Notes: generated by a model from the sequence alone, not told the origin. A DNA stretch of 64,000 nt from Lachnospiraceae bacterium C7 (GCA_900113385.1 FOPE01000006.1:29645-93644), one strand, 5' to 3'; positions 53,962-63,069 are shown, counted from the first letter of the stretch. Numbers and translations: made by a program.

Positions 53962-54966
53962 ATGAATATTAGAGAAATCGCATCATTAGCGGGTGTTTCA
54001 AGAGCTGCGGTTTCGCGTTATTTTAACGACGGATATTTATCAGAAGAAAAAAGAATGGCTATCCAAAAAGTCGTAGAAGAAACAGGATATAAGCCACTTC
54101 TTCAAGCTCAGACTCTAAGAACGAAAAAAACTAAAATGATCGGAATTGTCATGCCAAAACTTGCATCGTATTCACTAGGACATGAAATAAATGGAATACT
54201 TAGTGTGTTGAATGAGACAGGCTATAAATGCATTTTGGCAGATACGCAAAATGATGTAAATAAAGAAATTGAGTATTTAAAATCTTTTAGATCAAGTCAA
54301 GTAGATGGAGTAATTTTTATTGCTACAATAGATACTCCAAAGCATCATAGTGTGCTTAAAAAAATGGATGTTCCAGTTGTAATTGTAGGTCAGAATTTTA
54401 AAGGCAATTGCAGTATTTATCATGATGACTACAATGCAATGCATGATATGGCTAAATTAGTTATATCAAAAGGACGTCGACATATTGCATATATAGGTGT
54501 AACTAAAAAGGATATTGCCGCAGGTCAAATGCGTTATGACGGCTTTGTTAATGCAATTGAAGAAGTAGACGAAGAAATTAAAAAAACAATTAAGACTACT
54601 TACTTTGAGGGGGAATTCAATAGTCAGTCAGGATTTGAAGGGGCAAAAGAGGTCCTATCTATTGATCCACAAACAGATGCAATTGTATGTGCTACAGACA
54701 CAATAGCTATTGGTGTTTACAAATATTTGAAATCTATAGGTAAAGAGATTCCAACAGACATAATAGTAACAGGACATGGTGATTCATCATTTTCAAATGT
54801 TGTAACTCCAGAACTTACAACAGTGCACTATTACTATGAAGAAAGTGGTGTAAAAGCTGCACAGCAAATGCTTAGTTTTTTAAAGAAAAATGACTCAAAT
54901 ATTGACAACGTAAAAGAAATAAAAATGGGTTATTCTATTATAGAAAGAGATTCAAGCAAGGTATAA
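53962..54966 (+). CDS. LacI-family regulator of the sugar PTS
   Basis: A 334-residue LacI/GalR regulator. The helix-turn-helix is at residues 1-25 (MNIREIASLAGVSRAAVSRYFND), the hinge follows, and the sensor domain begins at KMIGIVMPKLASYSLG. Its final block is typical of sucrose-type regulators (PELTTVHYYYEESG). It probably represses the upstream PTS gene by binding the palindrome at 51887-51902 until a sugar signal arrives. The ATG follows GAGGTAAAAAA. Confidence 0.92.
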   Translation: MNIREIASLAGVSRAAVSRYFNDGYLSEEKRMAIQKVVEETGYKPLLQAQTLRTKKTKMIGIVMPKLASYSLGHEINGILSVLNETGYKCILADTQNDVNKEIEYLKSFRSSQVDGVIFIATIDTPKHHSVLKKMDVPVVIVGQNFKGNCSIYHDDYNAMHDMAKLVISKGRRHIAYIGVTKKDIAAGQMRYDGFVNAIEEVDEEIKKTIKTTYFEGEFNSQSGFEGAKEVLSIDPQTDAIVCATDTIAIGVYKYLKSIGKEIPTDIIVTGHGDSSFSNVVTPELTTVHYYYEESGVKAAQQMLSFLKKNDSNIDNVKEIKMGYSIIERDSSKV

Positions 54967-55043
54967 TAATCGTTTGCTTTTTAGCCTAAGATGTTTTACA
55001 CTATTAGTTAGGTGTAAAAAGGCGAAAGGAGTACTACGATATT

Positions 55044-55700
55044 ATGAATGCGCAGGAAGAGACAAAAAGTGACGCACTAGAACAAGGGGCAGATTTAGCA
55101 AATAGTGAATCAAAAAACACTAGGATTTTAAAAGAATTATGGTCATGGATTAAAACATTAGCAGTTATTATTGTAATTGCTTTGCTTATAAATAAATTTG
55201 TAATTATTAATGCAACCATTCCTTCAGGTTCTATGGAAAACACAATTATGACAGGCGATAGACTTATAGGTTTTAGATGGTCATATGCATTTAGTGATCC
55301 AAAACGTGGAGATATTGTTATTTTTAAGTATCCAGTAGATGAAAAACAACTCTACATCAAAAGGGTAATTGGTTTACCAGGGGATACAGTTAAGATAACA
55401 GATGGTAAAATATATATTAATAATTCAAAGAAGCCATTAGACGAAGATTATTTAAAAGAACAGTGGGTAAGAGAAAATGATGGATACACTTTTGAAGTCC
55501 CAGAAAATTCATACCTAATGTTAGGTGATAATAGAAATGATTCTAGTGATGCTAGAGAATGGGCTAGATGTGCTATTGAAGCAGGTAAAGCCTCAGATTC
55601 AGATGAAGCAGAAAAGTTTTGCTACGTTAGAAAAAATAAGATAGTAGGTAGAGCCATTATCAAGTATTTTAAAGGCGTAGAAATTTTAACAAATAAGTAA
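55044..55700 (+). CDS. Signal peptidase I
   Basis: A 218-residue membrane peptidase that removes signal peptides from exported proteins. It has a cytoplasmic start, one membrane helix (about 32-52), the catalytic serine in TIPSGSMENTIMTGD, the catalytic lysine in LYIKRVIGLPGD and the C-terminal LGDNRNDSSDAREW box. The ATG is twelve bases after AAAGGAG, a long spacing. It stands before a terminator. Confidence 0.95.
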   Translation: MNAQEETKSDALEQGADLANSESKNTRILKELWSWIKTLAVIIVIALLINKFVIINATIPSGSMENTIMTGDRLIGFRWSYAFSDPKRGDIVIFKYPVDEKQLYIKRVIGLPGDTVKITDGKIYINNSKKPLDEDYLKEQWVRENDGYTFEVPENSYLMLGDNRNDSSDAREWARCAIEAGKASDSDEAEKFCYVRKNKIVGRAIIKYFKGVEILTNK

Positions 55701-55702
55701 TT

Positions 55703-55735
55703 AAAAAGCCAAAGAGTTTTTCTTTGGCTTTTTTT
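55703..55735 (+). terminator. Terminator after the signal peptidase gene
   Basis: AAAGCCAAAGA pairs with TCTTTGGCTTT and is followed by T. Confidence 0.9.
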
Positions 55736-55777
55736 GTGGCATAAAACGATAGATTTAACGAAAAGGCAGGCATATTA

Positions 55778-57064
55778 ATGGAAAAATTAGTTGAAAATTT
55801 GAAAGAAATGCAAACACTTTCATATGAAAAAGTGTTAGATAAGATAGAAAATAGTAGAAGATTTGGAAATTTGTACGGTTATGATATAACAAAAATAGTT
55901 TTAGAAAAACTAGGGCATCCTGAAAAAACTTTTAAATTTGTCCAAATAGCAGGAACAAATGGCAAAGGTTCTACAGCTTCTGCAATAACAAAAATAATGG
56001 AACAGACAGGAGAAAAAATAGGGCTTTTTACATCACCACACCTAATTGATTTTGAAGAGAGAATACGAATTGGTGATGAGCAAATTTCAAAGGATGATGT
56101 GAAGCGATTAGGCAATTATTTGTTGTCTATAGATTTTGGTGTTAACCTAACAATGTTTGATTACTGCTTAGCGATGGCTGTGCTTTATTTTAAAGAAAAA
56201 AATGTTAAATTTGCAGTAATAGAAACAGGATTAGGAGGAGACCACGATTCAACAACAGCCCTAGGAACACCAGAAGTTGCAGTCCTAACAAAAATTGGGT
56301 TTGACCATATGCAGATTTTAGGAAATACCTTAAAGGAAATAGCAACATCTAAATGTGGAATCATCAAGGCAAATTCAAAAGTAGTAAGTCAGATTCAAGA
56401 ACCAGAAGCAAAAGAAGTTATAGAGTTTACAGTGAACAATCCTGTTAATGAAGTTAAAAAATATAGAGAGGTTACAATTGAAGAAAAAGAAAAAATTCGT
56501 CATTTAAAAAGAAAATTATTAGGTGAGTATCAACTGGAAAACTTAGCAACAGCAGCAGTGACATGCCAAGAACTTTTATCTGATTTAGGTTATGAAACTA
56601 ATGAAATAGAAAAATTTATAGAAAAAGGTGTTCAGCAAACAACATGGCCAGGACGTATGCAGATATTAAATGAAACTCCATTTTTAATGGTGGATGGAGC
56701 ACATAATGGTCATGGTGTAAGGGCCCTAAGAGATAGTCTAGCATCACTATATCCAGGAGAAAAATTCCATTTTATTATGGGAGTATTAGCTGACAAAGAC
56801 TACGAAAAAATGGTTGATATGCTTATACCTTTAGCTGTGGATTTTACAACTTTTACACCAGAAAGTACAAGAGCATTGCAGGGGGAAAATTTACGTAATT
56901 ACATAAGTAGTCATGGGTGCATAGCTAGAAGCTGTGAAGATATAGAAAAAGAAATAAACAAGTTTTTAACTAGCAATACCAATGAAGATAAAACCCAAAA
57001 AACAATAGCTTTTGGCTCTTTGTATTTTATTGGAGAAATAGAAAAAATAATGAAAAAACACTAG
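55778..57064 (+). CDS. folC: Folylpolyglutamate synthase/dihydrofolate synthase
   Basis: A 428-residue Mur-ligase-like enzyme that adds glutamate to folates. It has IAGTNGKGSTASAITKIM (ATP loop), LFTSPHLIDFEERIRI, IETGLGGDHDSTTAL, LTKIGFDHMQILGNTL and MVDGAHNGHGVRAL. It helps retain folates for purine and thymidylate synthesis. The start has AAAAGGCAGG upstream, a weak site. Confidence 0.93.
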   Translation: MEKLVENLKEMQTLSYEKVLDKIENSRRFGNLYGYDITKIVLEKLGHPEKTFKFVQIAGTNGKGSTASAITKIMEQTGEKIGLFTSPHLIDFEERIRIGDEQISKDDVKRLGNYLLSIDFGVNLTMFDYCLAMAVLYFKEKNVKFAVIETGLGGDHDSTTALGTPEVAVLTKIGFDHMQILGNTLKEIATSKCGIIKANSKVVSQIQEPEAKEVIEFTVNNPVNEVKKYREVTIEEKEKIRHLKRKLLGEYQLENLATAAVTCQELLSDLGYETNEIEKFIEKGVQQTTWPGRMQILNETPFLMVDGAHNGHGVRALRDSLASLYPGEKFHFIMGVLADKDYEKMVDMLIPLAVDFTTFTPESTRALQGENLRNYISSHGCIARSCEDIEKEINKFLTSNTNEDKTQKTIAFGSLYFIGEIEKIMKKH

Positions 57065-57205
57065 GCATTTTAGTTATGATAAATATTAAATCAAGTTATA
57101 AAAAGTATAAATTCTTACTATAACAAAATGTTTTTAAAGGTATAGACAAACATAAAATAAAGTAATAGAATTAATTTAAATTGAACTAAAATGGAGGATG
57201 AAATT

Positions 57206-58234
57206 ATGGAAAAAAAGAATCTTGATTGGCAAAATCTTGGATTTGGATACATGGTAACAGATTATAGATATGTATCTAATTATAAAAATGGGAAATGGGA
57301 CGAAGGAGCAATTATTTCAGATCCAAATATCACATTAAATGAATGTGCAGGTATCTTCCAGTATGCGCAATGTTGCTTTGAAGGACTTAAAGCTTATACA
57401 ACAGAAGATGGTAAAATTGTATGTTTTAGACCAGATTTAAATGCACAGCGTATGGTTGATTCAGCAAAAAGACTTGAAATGCCAGCTTTTCCAGTAGAGC
57501 GTTTTGTTGACGCAGTAGAAAAAGTTGTAAAGGCTAATGAAGCCTGGGTTCCACCATATGGTTCAGGAGCTACATTGTACATCAGACCTTATATGATTGG
57601 TACAAATGAAGTTATTGGAGTAAAACCAGCAGATGAATATCAATTCCGTATTTTAGTAACACCTGTAGGACCATACTTTAAAGGAGGCGCTAAACCTATT
57701 ACTATTAAAGTTTCTGATTTTGATAGAGCAGCACCTCATGGAACAGGTAATATTAAAGCAGGACTAAATTATGCAATGAGTTTATATCCAATTGTAAAAG
57801 CTCACGAAGAAGGATTTGCAGAAAACTTATATCTTGATCCAGCAACTAGAACAAAAGTTGAAGAAACTGGCGGAGCAAATATAATTTTTATTACAAAAGA
57901 TGGTACAGTAGTAACACCAAAATCAGATAGTATTTTACCATCTATTACACGTCGTTCAATTATGTATGTATGTGAACATATTTTAGGAATGAAAGTAGAA
58001 CATAGAGAAGTATTATTTAGTGAAGTAGAAAACTTTGCAGAATGTGGACTTTGTGGAACAGCAGCAGTTATTTCTCCAGTTGGTAAAATTTATGACCACG
58101 GCAAAGAAATTTGTTTCTCTAGTGGAATGGAAGAAATGGGACCACAAATGAAAAAAATCTACGACACATTAACTGGAATTCAACAAGGTAAAATTGAAGG
58201 ACCAGAAGGCTGGGTAAAGGTTATCACAGAATAA
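57206..58234 (+). CDS. ilvE: Branched-chain amino acid aminotransferase
   Basis: A 342-residue class IV PLP aminotransferase. It has LGFGYMVTDYRYVSNYKNGKW near the start, CFEGLKAYTTEDGKIVCFRP, the PLP-lysine region TGNIKAGLNYAMSLYP, ETGGANIIFITKDG and GTAAVISPVGKIYD. It makes or breaks valine, leucine and isoleucine in the cytoplasm. The start is ATG 57206 behind TGGAGGATG. A terminator follows. Confidence 0.95.
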   Translation: MEKKNLDWQNLGFGYMVTDYRYVSNYKNGKWDEGAIISDPNITLNECAGIFQYAQCCFEGLKAYTTEDGKIVCFRPDLNAQRMVDSAKRLEMPAFPVERFVDAVEKVVKANEAWVPPYGSGATLYIRPYMIGTNEVIGVKPADEYQFRILVTPVGPYFKGGAKPITIKVSDFDRAAPHGTGNIKAGLNYAMSLYPIVKAHEEGFAENLYLDPATRTKVEETGGANIIFITKDGTVVTPKSDSILPSITRRSIMYVCEHILGMKVEHREVLFSEVENFAECGLCGTAAVISPVGKIYDHGKEICFSSGMEEMGPQMKKIYDTLTGIQQGKIEGPEGWVKVITE

Positions 58235-58293
58235 TTTAAGATAGTAGAAGTTAAAATTAGATAAATATATAAAATAGCCAAAAAATAAGCAAA

Positions 58294-58323
58294 GACGCAC
58301 AAATATTTGTGCGCCTTTTTTTT
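58294..58323 (+). terminator. Terminator after ilvE
   Basis: CGCACAAATATTTGTGCG is a near-perfect palindrome followed by a run of T. Confidence 0.85.
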
Positions 58324-58353
58324 AGGAAAATGGTTGTTTTGCTATGAAAATAA

Positions 58354-58375
58354 TTTTATCTGTGATAAGATAAAA
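58354..58375. promoter_or_regulatory. Inverted repeat before the serine dehydratase genes
   Basis: TTTTATCT and AGATAAAA form a perfect 8-base inverted repeat with a 6-base gap, 46 bases before the sdaAB start. It may be an operator; the binding protein is unknown. Confidence 0.45.
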
Positions 58376-58420
58376 CTTGAGACAAAATTGAAGGTAAGAC
58401 TTATATAAGGAGAATTCTTG

Positions 58421-59083
58421 ATGAATATTTTTGATATAGTTGGACCAGTAATGGTTGGCCCATCTAGCTCCCACACAGCTGGAGCAGTAAAAATTGGATT
58501 GATTTCTAGAAAACTATTTGGCAATAAGATACAAAAAGCTAAAATTGAATTCTCTGGATCTTTTCTCGCAACAGGAAAAGGACACGGAACAGACAAAGCC
58601 CTTGTAGCTGGCCTTTTAGGAATGGCAGTTGATGACGAAGATATTCCAAAAAGTTTTGAAATTGCAAAGGAAAAAGGTGTAGAATTTACAATTCAAGGCG
58701 CAGACCTTGGAGATGTTCATCCAAACACAGTACGCATCACATTAGAAAATGATAATGCAAAGCCATTAGAGATAGTAGCTTCATCAATAGGTGGAGGAAG
58801 AATTCAAGTAAATGAATTAGATAAAATAATGGTTAATTTCTGCGGAGACGCCCCTACATTGATTGTACATAATGTGGATAAACCGGGACATGTAGCTGAA
58901 GTGACTTCACTTTTAGCCCATGAAAAGGTTAATCTATCAACTATGCAATTATACAGAAAAGAACGCGGTGGAAATGCAGTAATGGTTATAGAGTGTGATG
59001 AGGAAATCCCAGATCATGTGTTGCAATTTTTGTGCCATATGAACGGAATTTTAAAGGTTACATATTTAAGTTTGGAGGAATAA
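58421..59083 (+). CDS. sdaAB: L-serine dehydratase, beta subunit
   Basis: A 220-residue subunit of the iron-sulfur L-serine dehydratase, which converts serine to pyruvate and ammonia. It has FDIVGPVMVGPSSSHTAGAVKIG (substrate region), FSGSFLATGKGHGTD, SIGGGRIQV and a C-terminal ACT domain (about 148-220, with VDKPGHVAEVTSLLAHEKVN). The start is ATG 58421 behind AAGGAG; a TTG just before is rejected. Its stop is one base before the alpha subunit. Confidence 0.95.
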   Translation: MNIFDIVGPVMVGPSSSHTAGAVKIGLISRKLFGNKIQKAKIEFSGSFLATGKGHGTDKALVAGLLGMAVDDEDIPKSFEIAKEKGVEFTIQGADLGDVHPNTVRITLENDNAKPLEIVASSIGGGRIQVNELDKIMVNFCGDAPTLIVHNVDKPGHVAEVTSLLAHEKVNLSTMQLYRKERGGNAVMVIECDEEIPDHVLQFLCHMNGILKVTYLSLEE

Positions 59084-59084
59084 G

Positions 59085-59951
59085 ATGTTTGAATCGCTTG
59101 AAGAGATTATATCTATAGAAAAAGAAAAGAATATATCGTTTTGGGAATGCATTATAGAAGATGATTGCAAGGAAAATGACATATCTAGAGAAAAAGCTTT
59201 TGAAAAAATGGCTAATATGTACAAGGTTATGAAGCAAGCAGATGCTAATTATGACGATAAATTGTATTCTCAAAGTGGCCTTGTAGGAACCGATGGCAAA
59301 AAAATTCATGATGCTCGAGAACGTGGAGAGTTGCTTTGTGGAGATTTTATTGGAAGAGTTATCGAAAGAGCTATTAAAATGGCAGAATCAAATGCTTGTA
59401 TGAAGAGAATTGTTGCAGCACCTACAGCAGGTTCATGTGGTGTCATGCCAGCAGTTTTTATAACAATTCAAGAAGAAAAAGGATATTCAGATGAAGAAAT
59501 GACAAAAGCAATGTATGTTGCAGCTGGAATTGGTGAAGTTATTGCAAACAGAGCATTTTTAGCAGGTGCAGCAGGGGGATGTCAAGCAGAGATTGGATCA
59601 GCTTCATCTATGGCAGCAGGTGCATTATGTTTTTTACGAGGCGGAGATGGCACAATGATTGCTCATGCAGCAGCTCTTGCAATGAAAAGTGTACTAGGAC
59701 TTGCCTGTGATCCAGTAGCTGGACTAGTAGAAGTTCCTTGCGTAAAACGAAATGTTATGGGAGCAGTAAATGCAATGACTGCATCTGATATGGCATTTTC
59801 TGGAATTCAAAGTAAAATTCCACCAGATGAAGTCTTTGATGCAATGCGTACAATTGGAAGAAATATGCCAGATGATATTAAAGAAACTGGTAAAGGTGGC
59901 TTAGCAGGTACACCAACTGGAATAAAAATCAAAGAACAAATTGCGTTATAA
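59085..59951 (+). CDS. sdaAA: L-serine dehydratase, alpha subunit
   Basis: A 288-residue catalytic subunit that binds a [4Fe-4S] cluster with cysteines in the stretch AAGGCQAEIGSASSMAAGALC and VGLACDPVAG-like region LGLACDPVAGLVEVPCVKRN. Other blocks are VAAPTAGSCGVMPAVF and AGTPTGIKIKEQ. It follows the beta subunit with TTTGGAGGAA inside that gene as its ribosome-binding site. Confidence 0.95.
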   Translation: MFESLEEIISIEKEKNISFWECIIEDDCKENDISREKAFEKMANMYKVMKQADANYDDKLYSQSGLVGTDGKKIHDARERGELLCGDFIGRVIERAIKMAESNACMKRIVAAPTAGSCGVMPAVFITIQEEKGYSDEEMTKAMYVAAGIGEVIANRAFLAGAAGGCQAEIGSASSMAAGALCFLRGGDGTMIAHAAALAMKSVLGLACDPVAGLVEVPCVKRNVMGAVNAMTASDMAFSGIQSKIPPDEVFDAMRTIGRNMPDDIKETGKGGLAGTPTGIKIKEQIAL

Positions 59952-60023
59952 GTCTAAAAATAATGTAATATATGTTTTGCGAGGATGCACAGGAATTTGA
60001 ATATATAAGCTAAATTTTAGGTG

Positions 60024-60055
60024 GATTCTGAGTTGATTCCGAGTTAATTCTCGTG
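60024..60055. repeat. Short 11-base tandem repeat
   Basis: GATTCTGAGTT (60024-60034) and GATTCCGAGTT (60035-60045) stand side by side, with a looser third copy AATTCTCGTGA. It lies in the roughly 150-base gap between sdaAA and the amidase gene. Confidence 0.55.
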
Positions 60056-60101
60056 AGTGAGATTTGAATTTTAAAAAGTTGTACAAAAAGAGGAATGATA
60101 A

Positions 60102-60797
60102 GTGGATGGAAAAGATAAAAAAAATAGGGTAAGAAATTGGTTTGGAAATTTAACACCGATGAAAAGTTTTTTGTTTGGTATTGTTTTTGCAATTTTAATT
60201 GTTATAATTGTAGGAGCAATTATAGTAAAGGTTAAGAATTCTGGATATGGACATGAAATAACAGATACTAAAAAAAATGGCGAAAGACCAGAACTTCAAG
60301 TAGATTTAATTGAACCTAACGAATACTCTAGACCGCAGATTAAACTAAAAAAAGTAAATGGTATTGTTATTCATTACACTGCTAATCCAGGAAGTACAGC
60401 TAAACAAAACAGAGATTATTTTAATGGACTACAGTATTCTAAGAAAACTAAGGCAAGTGCTCATTTTATAATAGGATTAGATGGAGAAATAGTGCAATGT
60501 ATTCCATGCAAGGAAATTGCATATGCATCAAATAAGAGAAATTATGACACTATATCTATCGAGTGCTGTATTCCAGATGATACAGGAAAATTTAACGATA
60601 AAACAAGAAAATCATTAATAGAACTTACAACATGGCTTATGGGCCGTTATGATTTATCCATAGATGACGTCATAAGACACTATGATGTTACTGGAAAATT
60701 GTGCCCAAAATATTATGTAGAGCATGAAGATGCTTGGAAAAAATTAAAGGACGACATGCTAGATTATATAGATAAAAAAGGTTCAAAGGCTGATTAA
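60102..60797 (+). CDS. Membrane-anchored N-acetylmuramoyl-L-alanine amidase (Amidase_2/PGRP-like)
   Basis: A 231-residue protein: a basic start, one membrane helix (about 21-45), and an extracytoplasmic Amidase_2 domain with the zinc ligands in GIVIHYTANPGSTA, SAHFIIGLDGEIVQCIP and VIRHYDVTGKLCPKYY. It cuts the bond between peptidoglycan sugar and peptide. It starts with GTG after AGAGGAATG. Two cysteines near the active site (QCIPCKE) are noted. Confidence 0.9.
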   Translation: MDGKDKKNRVRNWFGNLTPMKSFLFGIVFAILIVIIVGAIIVKVKNSGYGHEITDTKKNGERPELQVDLIEPNEYSRPQIKLKKVNGIVIHYTANPGSTAKQNRDYFNGLQYSKKTKASAHFIIGLDGEIVQCIPCKEIAYASNKRNYDTISIECCIPDDTGKFNDKTRKSLIELTTWLMGRYDLSIDDVIRHYDVTGKLCPKYYVEHEDAWKKLKDDMLDYIDKKGSKAD

Positions 60798-60876
60798 ATA
60801 GTATTGTAGACCTAAGGCATTTTGAACTATCATAAAAATTAAGTCAAAATGAACCGATAAATATAGAGAGAATTAC

Positions 60877-60905
60877 AGTCAAGGCAATTGACTTTTGTGA
60901 TTTTT
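60877..60905 (+). terminator. Terminator after the amidase gene
   Basis: AGTCAA and TTGACT form a short hairpin (loop GGCA) followed by a T-rich stretch. Confidence 0.55.
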
Positions 60906-60939
60906 AATAATTAGAATTGATTAATCTAGCACCATTAGA

Positions 60940-60967
60940 AAGGAGAGCCGGCAACGGCGATAGAATT
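60940..60967 (+). promoter_or_regulatory. Ribosome-binding site separated from a TTG start by a GCAA-capped hairpin
   Basis: AAAGGAG (60939-60945) is 22 bases from the likely TTG start at 60968, too far for direct use. The bases GCCG-GCAA-CGGC (60948-60959) form a hairpin with a stable tetraloop. Folded away, it leaves about ten bases between the two. Confidence 0.45.
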
Positions 60968-62449
60968 TTGGTAGAATTATATAGACAGTTATTAGAAAAA
61001 GAAAATGTAAGAGCAAATCTTAGTGAATTGAGAAAAATTATAAAAGATGAGGATAATAAACAAAAGTTCATCGAAATGGTAGAAAACGTTTCTGATTTGA
61101 CACAGTTTTTAAGTGATGAAGATCCAAAGAGTAGAAAAAATGTAGCGTTATTATTAGGCGACATGGGATGTCAACCAGCAAAAGATGCTATTTTTGAAGC
61201 ATATAAAAACGAAGGTACATTATTTGTAAAAGCTCATTATTTAGAAGCACTTAACCACTTAGAAGTTGAAGATATAGTAGAAGAACTTAAAACAATTCTA
61301 GAGGCAAGACTTGAAGAAGAAGTTGCACCAGAAAATGTAAAACATATAGAAAGTGAAATAGCAAAATTGCGTCAAATCATAATTAGATATGATGGAATTA
61401 CACGCCATAAATTCATAATGCCACAGGATAAAGTTAGAGTTGTTTTAACATGTAATCGTGGTGTTAGAGGAATAGTAAAAAGAACAGTTATGGAGTCAAG
61501 AGTAGGCCTTCATCCACTTGGCGTATTAGTTGAGACTTCTAATTTACCAGAGCTATTAAAAGTTAGAACATATAAAGAGGTTATTTTCCCTCTAGGTTTG
61601 AAACACTTACTTCCAGCAGATCCAAAAGAAGCAGCAAAAGCACTTTGGGAAGCAGATTTATATGATGCAATTAAAAAATATCACGATGGTCCAGATGATT
61701 ATTATTTTAGAATAGAATTAAAGAGCCATATGAATCTTGATGAAAGAAGCCAGTTTACAAGAAAATTTGGCACAGAATTAGAAAGATTATCAAAAAATCA
61801 ATTAGTGAATTCAGCTAGTGATTATGAAGTGGAAATTCGTCTAGTAGAAACTACAGAAGGTAAATTTTATCCAGCTCTTAAGTTCTATACTTTAGTTGAT
61901 AATAGATTTGATTATAGAAAAAATAGTATTTCGACATCAATTCATCCATCAATGGCGGCAATAGTTGCAGAAGTTTCAAGAAGATATTTAAAAGATAATG
62001 CTCAAGTTATGGATCCTTTCTGTGGTGTTGGAACAATGCTTATAGAAAGAAATAAAGTATCTAGTACAAAGGCAATGTATGCAACAGATATTTATGGAAA
62101 AGCAATTGAAAATGGTAGAGAAAATGCATGTTTAGCAAAGGCAGATATTAATTTTATTAATAGAAATTTCTTCGACTTCAAACATGATTATTTATTTGAT
62201 GAAATTTTTACAAATATGCCAACAAAAGGACCAAAAACAACAAAACGAGATTTGGATTTCCTATACGCTAGATTCTTTGATAAAGCTAGAGAAATTCTTA
62301 CACGAGATGGAATTATTGTTATGTACACAAATGAAGCAGGATTTGTAAAGAAACAGTTAAGATTCCATACAGAATATAGAATTTTACAAGAAACACCAAT
62401 GCAGGATAGAGCTAATTTTGAAGTATTAGTAATTGCAGTAGTTAGATAA
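60968..62449 (+). CDS. Methyltransferase with N-terminal HEAT-like region (UPF0020/Trm11-like)
   Basis: A 493-residue protein. The N-terminal 130 residues are helical and HEAT-like (DDLTQFL-type repeats such as PKSRKNVALLLGDMGCQPAKD). The C-terminal 200 residues hold a Rossmann methyltransferase domain with VMDPFCGVGTMLIER (AdoMet binding) and TNMPTKGP in place of the usual NPPY motif. It is probably an RNA guanine or adenine N-methyltransferase. The start is uncertain: TTG 60968 fits the hairpin-separated ribosome-binding site, while TTG 60917 or ATG 61076 would also be in frame. Confidence 0.75.
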   Translation: MVELYRQLLEKENVRANLSELRKIIKDEDNKQKFIEMVENVSDLTQFLSDEDPKSRKNVALLLGDMGCQPAKDAIFEAYKNEGTLFVKAHYLEALNHLEVEDIVEELKTILEARLEEEVAPENVKHIESEIAKLRQIIIRYDGITRHKFIMPQDKVRVVLTCNRGVRGIVKRTVMESRVGLHPLGVLVETSNLPELLKVRTYKEVIFPLGLKHLLPADPKEAAKALWEADLYDAIKKYHDGPDDYYFRIELKSHMNLDERSQFTRKFGTELERLSKNQLVNSASDYEVEIRLVETTEGKFYPALKFYTLVDNRFDYRKNSISTSIHPSMAAIVAEVSRRYLKDNAQVMDPFCGVGTMLIERNKVSSTKAMYATDIYGKAIENGRENACLAKADINFINRNFFDFKHDYLFDEIFTNMPTKGPKTTKRDLDFLYARFFDKAREILTRDGIIVMYTNEAGFVKKQLRFHTEYRILQETPMQDRANFEVLVIAVVR

Positions 62450-62453
62450 AAAA

Positions 62454-62500
62454 TAAAAGCAGATCATAGATATTTATTGTATCTAATGGTCTGCTTTTTT
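62454..62500 (+). terminator. Terminator after the methyltransferase gene
   Basis: AAAGCAGATCATAGATA pairs, with small mismatches, with TATCTAATGGTCTGCTTT, followed by a run of T. Confidence 0.8.
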
Positions 62501-62509
62501 AGTAAAAAA

Positions 62510-62593
62510 TGCAGGAAATGGGATTTGAACCCACACGGTATTGCTACCACAGGCACCTGAAGCCTGCGCGTCTGCCAATTCCGCCATTCCTGC
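62510..62593 (-). tRNA. tRNA-Leu (anticodon CAG)
   Basis: On the minus strand the acceptor arms are GCAGGAA and TTCCTGC, with discriminator A at 62510. The anticodon stem CAGGC/GCCTG closes the loop TTCAGGT, giving anticodon CAG. A long variable arm and the T arm with GGTTCAAATCC are present. The CCA end is not encoded. Confidence 0.92.
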
Positions 62594-62753
62594 AAAAATG
62601 ATTGTGATATATGTAACATATTAATTTTATAAAATTTTTATATAAATGTCAATTATAGTACACAATTAATTGGAGAAAAATATAACAAGATTTAAAAATG
62701 CTGCCTAGAAAACTAATAAAGGTGTAAATATTAAAATAAAATTTAAAAAACAG

Positions 62754-62815
62754 TTGACAAAAGTAATAAGATTTGATAATATGTACAAGTCGGAAGCGAG
62801 AGCATACATAACGAC
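62754..62815 (+). promoter_or_regulatory. Promoter and leader of the first tRNA-Leu(AAG)
   Basis: TTGACA (62754-62759), a 17-base spacer and TAATAT (62777-62782). A leader follows with GTCG (62789-62792) and CGAC (62812-62815) that can pair around a shared GAAGCGAGAGC loop. The second tRNA gene has the same arrangement. Confidence 0.7.
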
Positions 62816-62835
62816 GATAAATAAATATGATTCAT

Positions 62836-62920
62836 GCGGAAGTGTCGGAATTGGCAGACGAGCAAGACTAAGGATCTTGTGTTCATTGCGAACGTGCGGG
62901 TTCAAGTCCCGCCTTCCGCA
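62836..62920 (+). tRNA. tRNA-Leu (anticodon AAG), copy 1
   Basis: 85 bases with acceptor arms GCGGAAG/CTTCCGC, D stem TCG/CGA, anticodon stem CAAGA/TCTTG around the loop CTAAGGA (anticodon AAG), a long variable arm and T arm GCGGG/CCCGC. The discriminator is A and no CCA is encoded. Adenine at the first anticodon position is unusual in bacterial leucine tRNAs and would require deamination to inosine to read CUC. Confidence 0.92.
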
Positions 62921-62989
62921 TTATTTTTTTTGTTTTACAATGTTTTATAAAAGTAAATAGTTATAGAATAGAAATAAAATAAAAAATTG

Positions 62990-63051
62990 TTGACAAACCT
63001 ATCAAAATTTGATAATATATACAAGTCGGAAGCGAGAGCTTATGTACCGAC
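62990..63051 (+). promoter_or_regulatory. Promoter and leader of the second tRNA-Leu(AAG)
   Basis: TTGACA (62990-62995), a 17-base spacer and TAATAT (63013-63018). Leader stem GTCGG (63025-63029) with CCGAC (63047-63051). It is a diverged duplicate of 62754-62815. Confidence 0.7.
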
Positions 63052-63069
63052 GATATTAATATGATTTAT

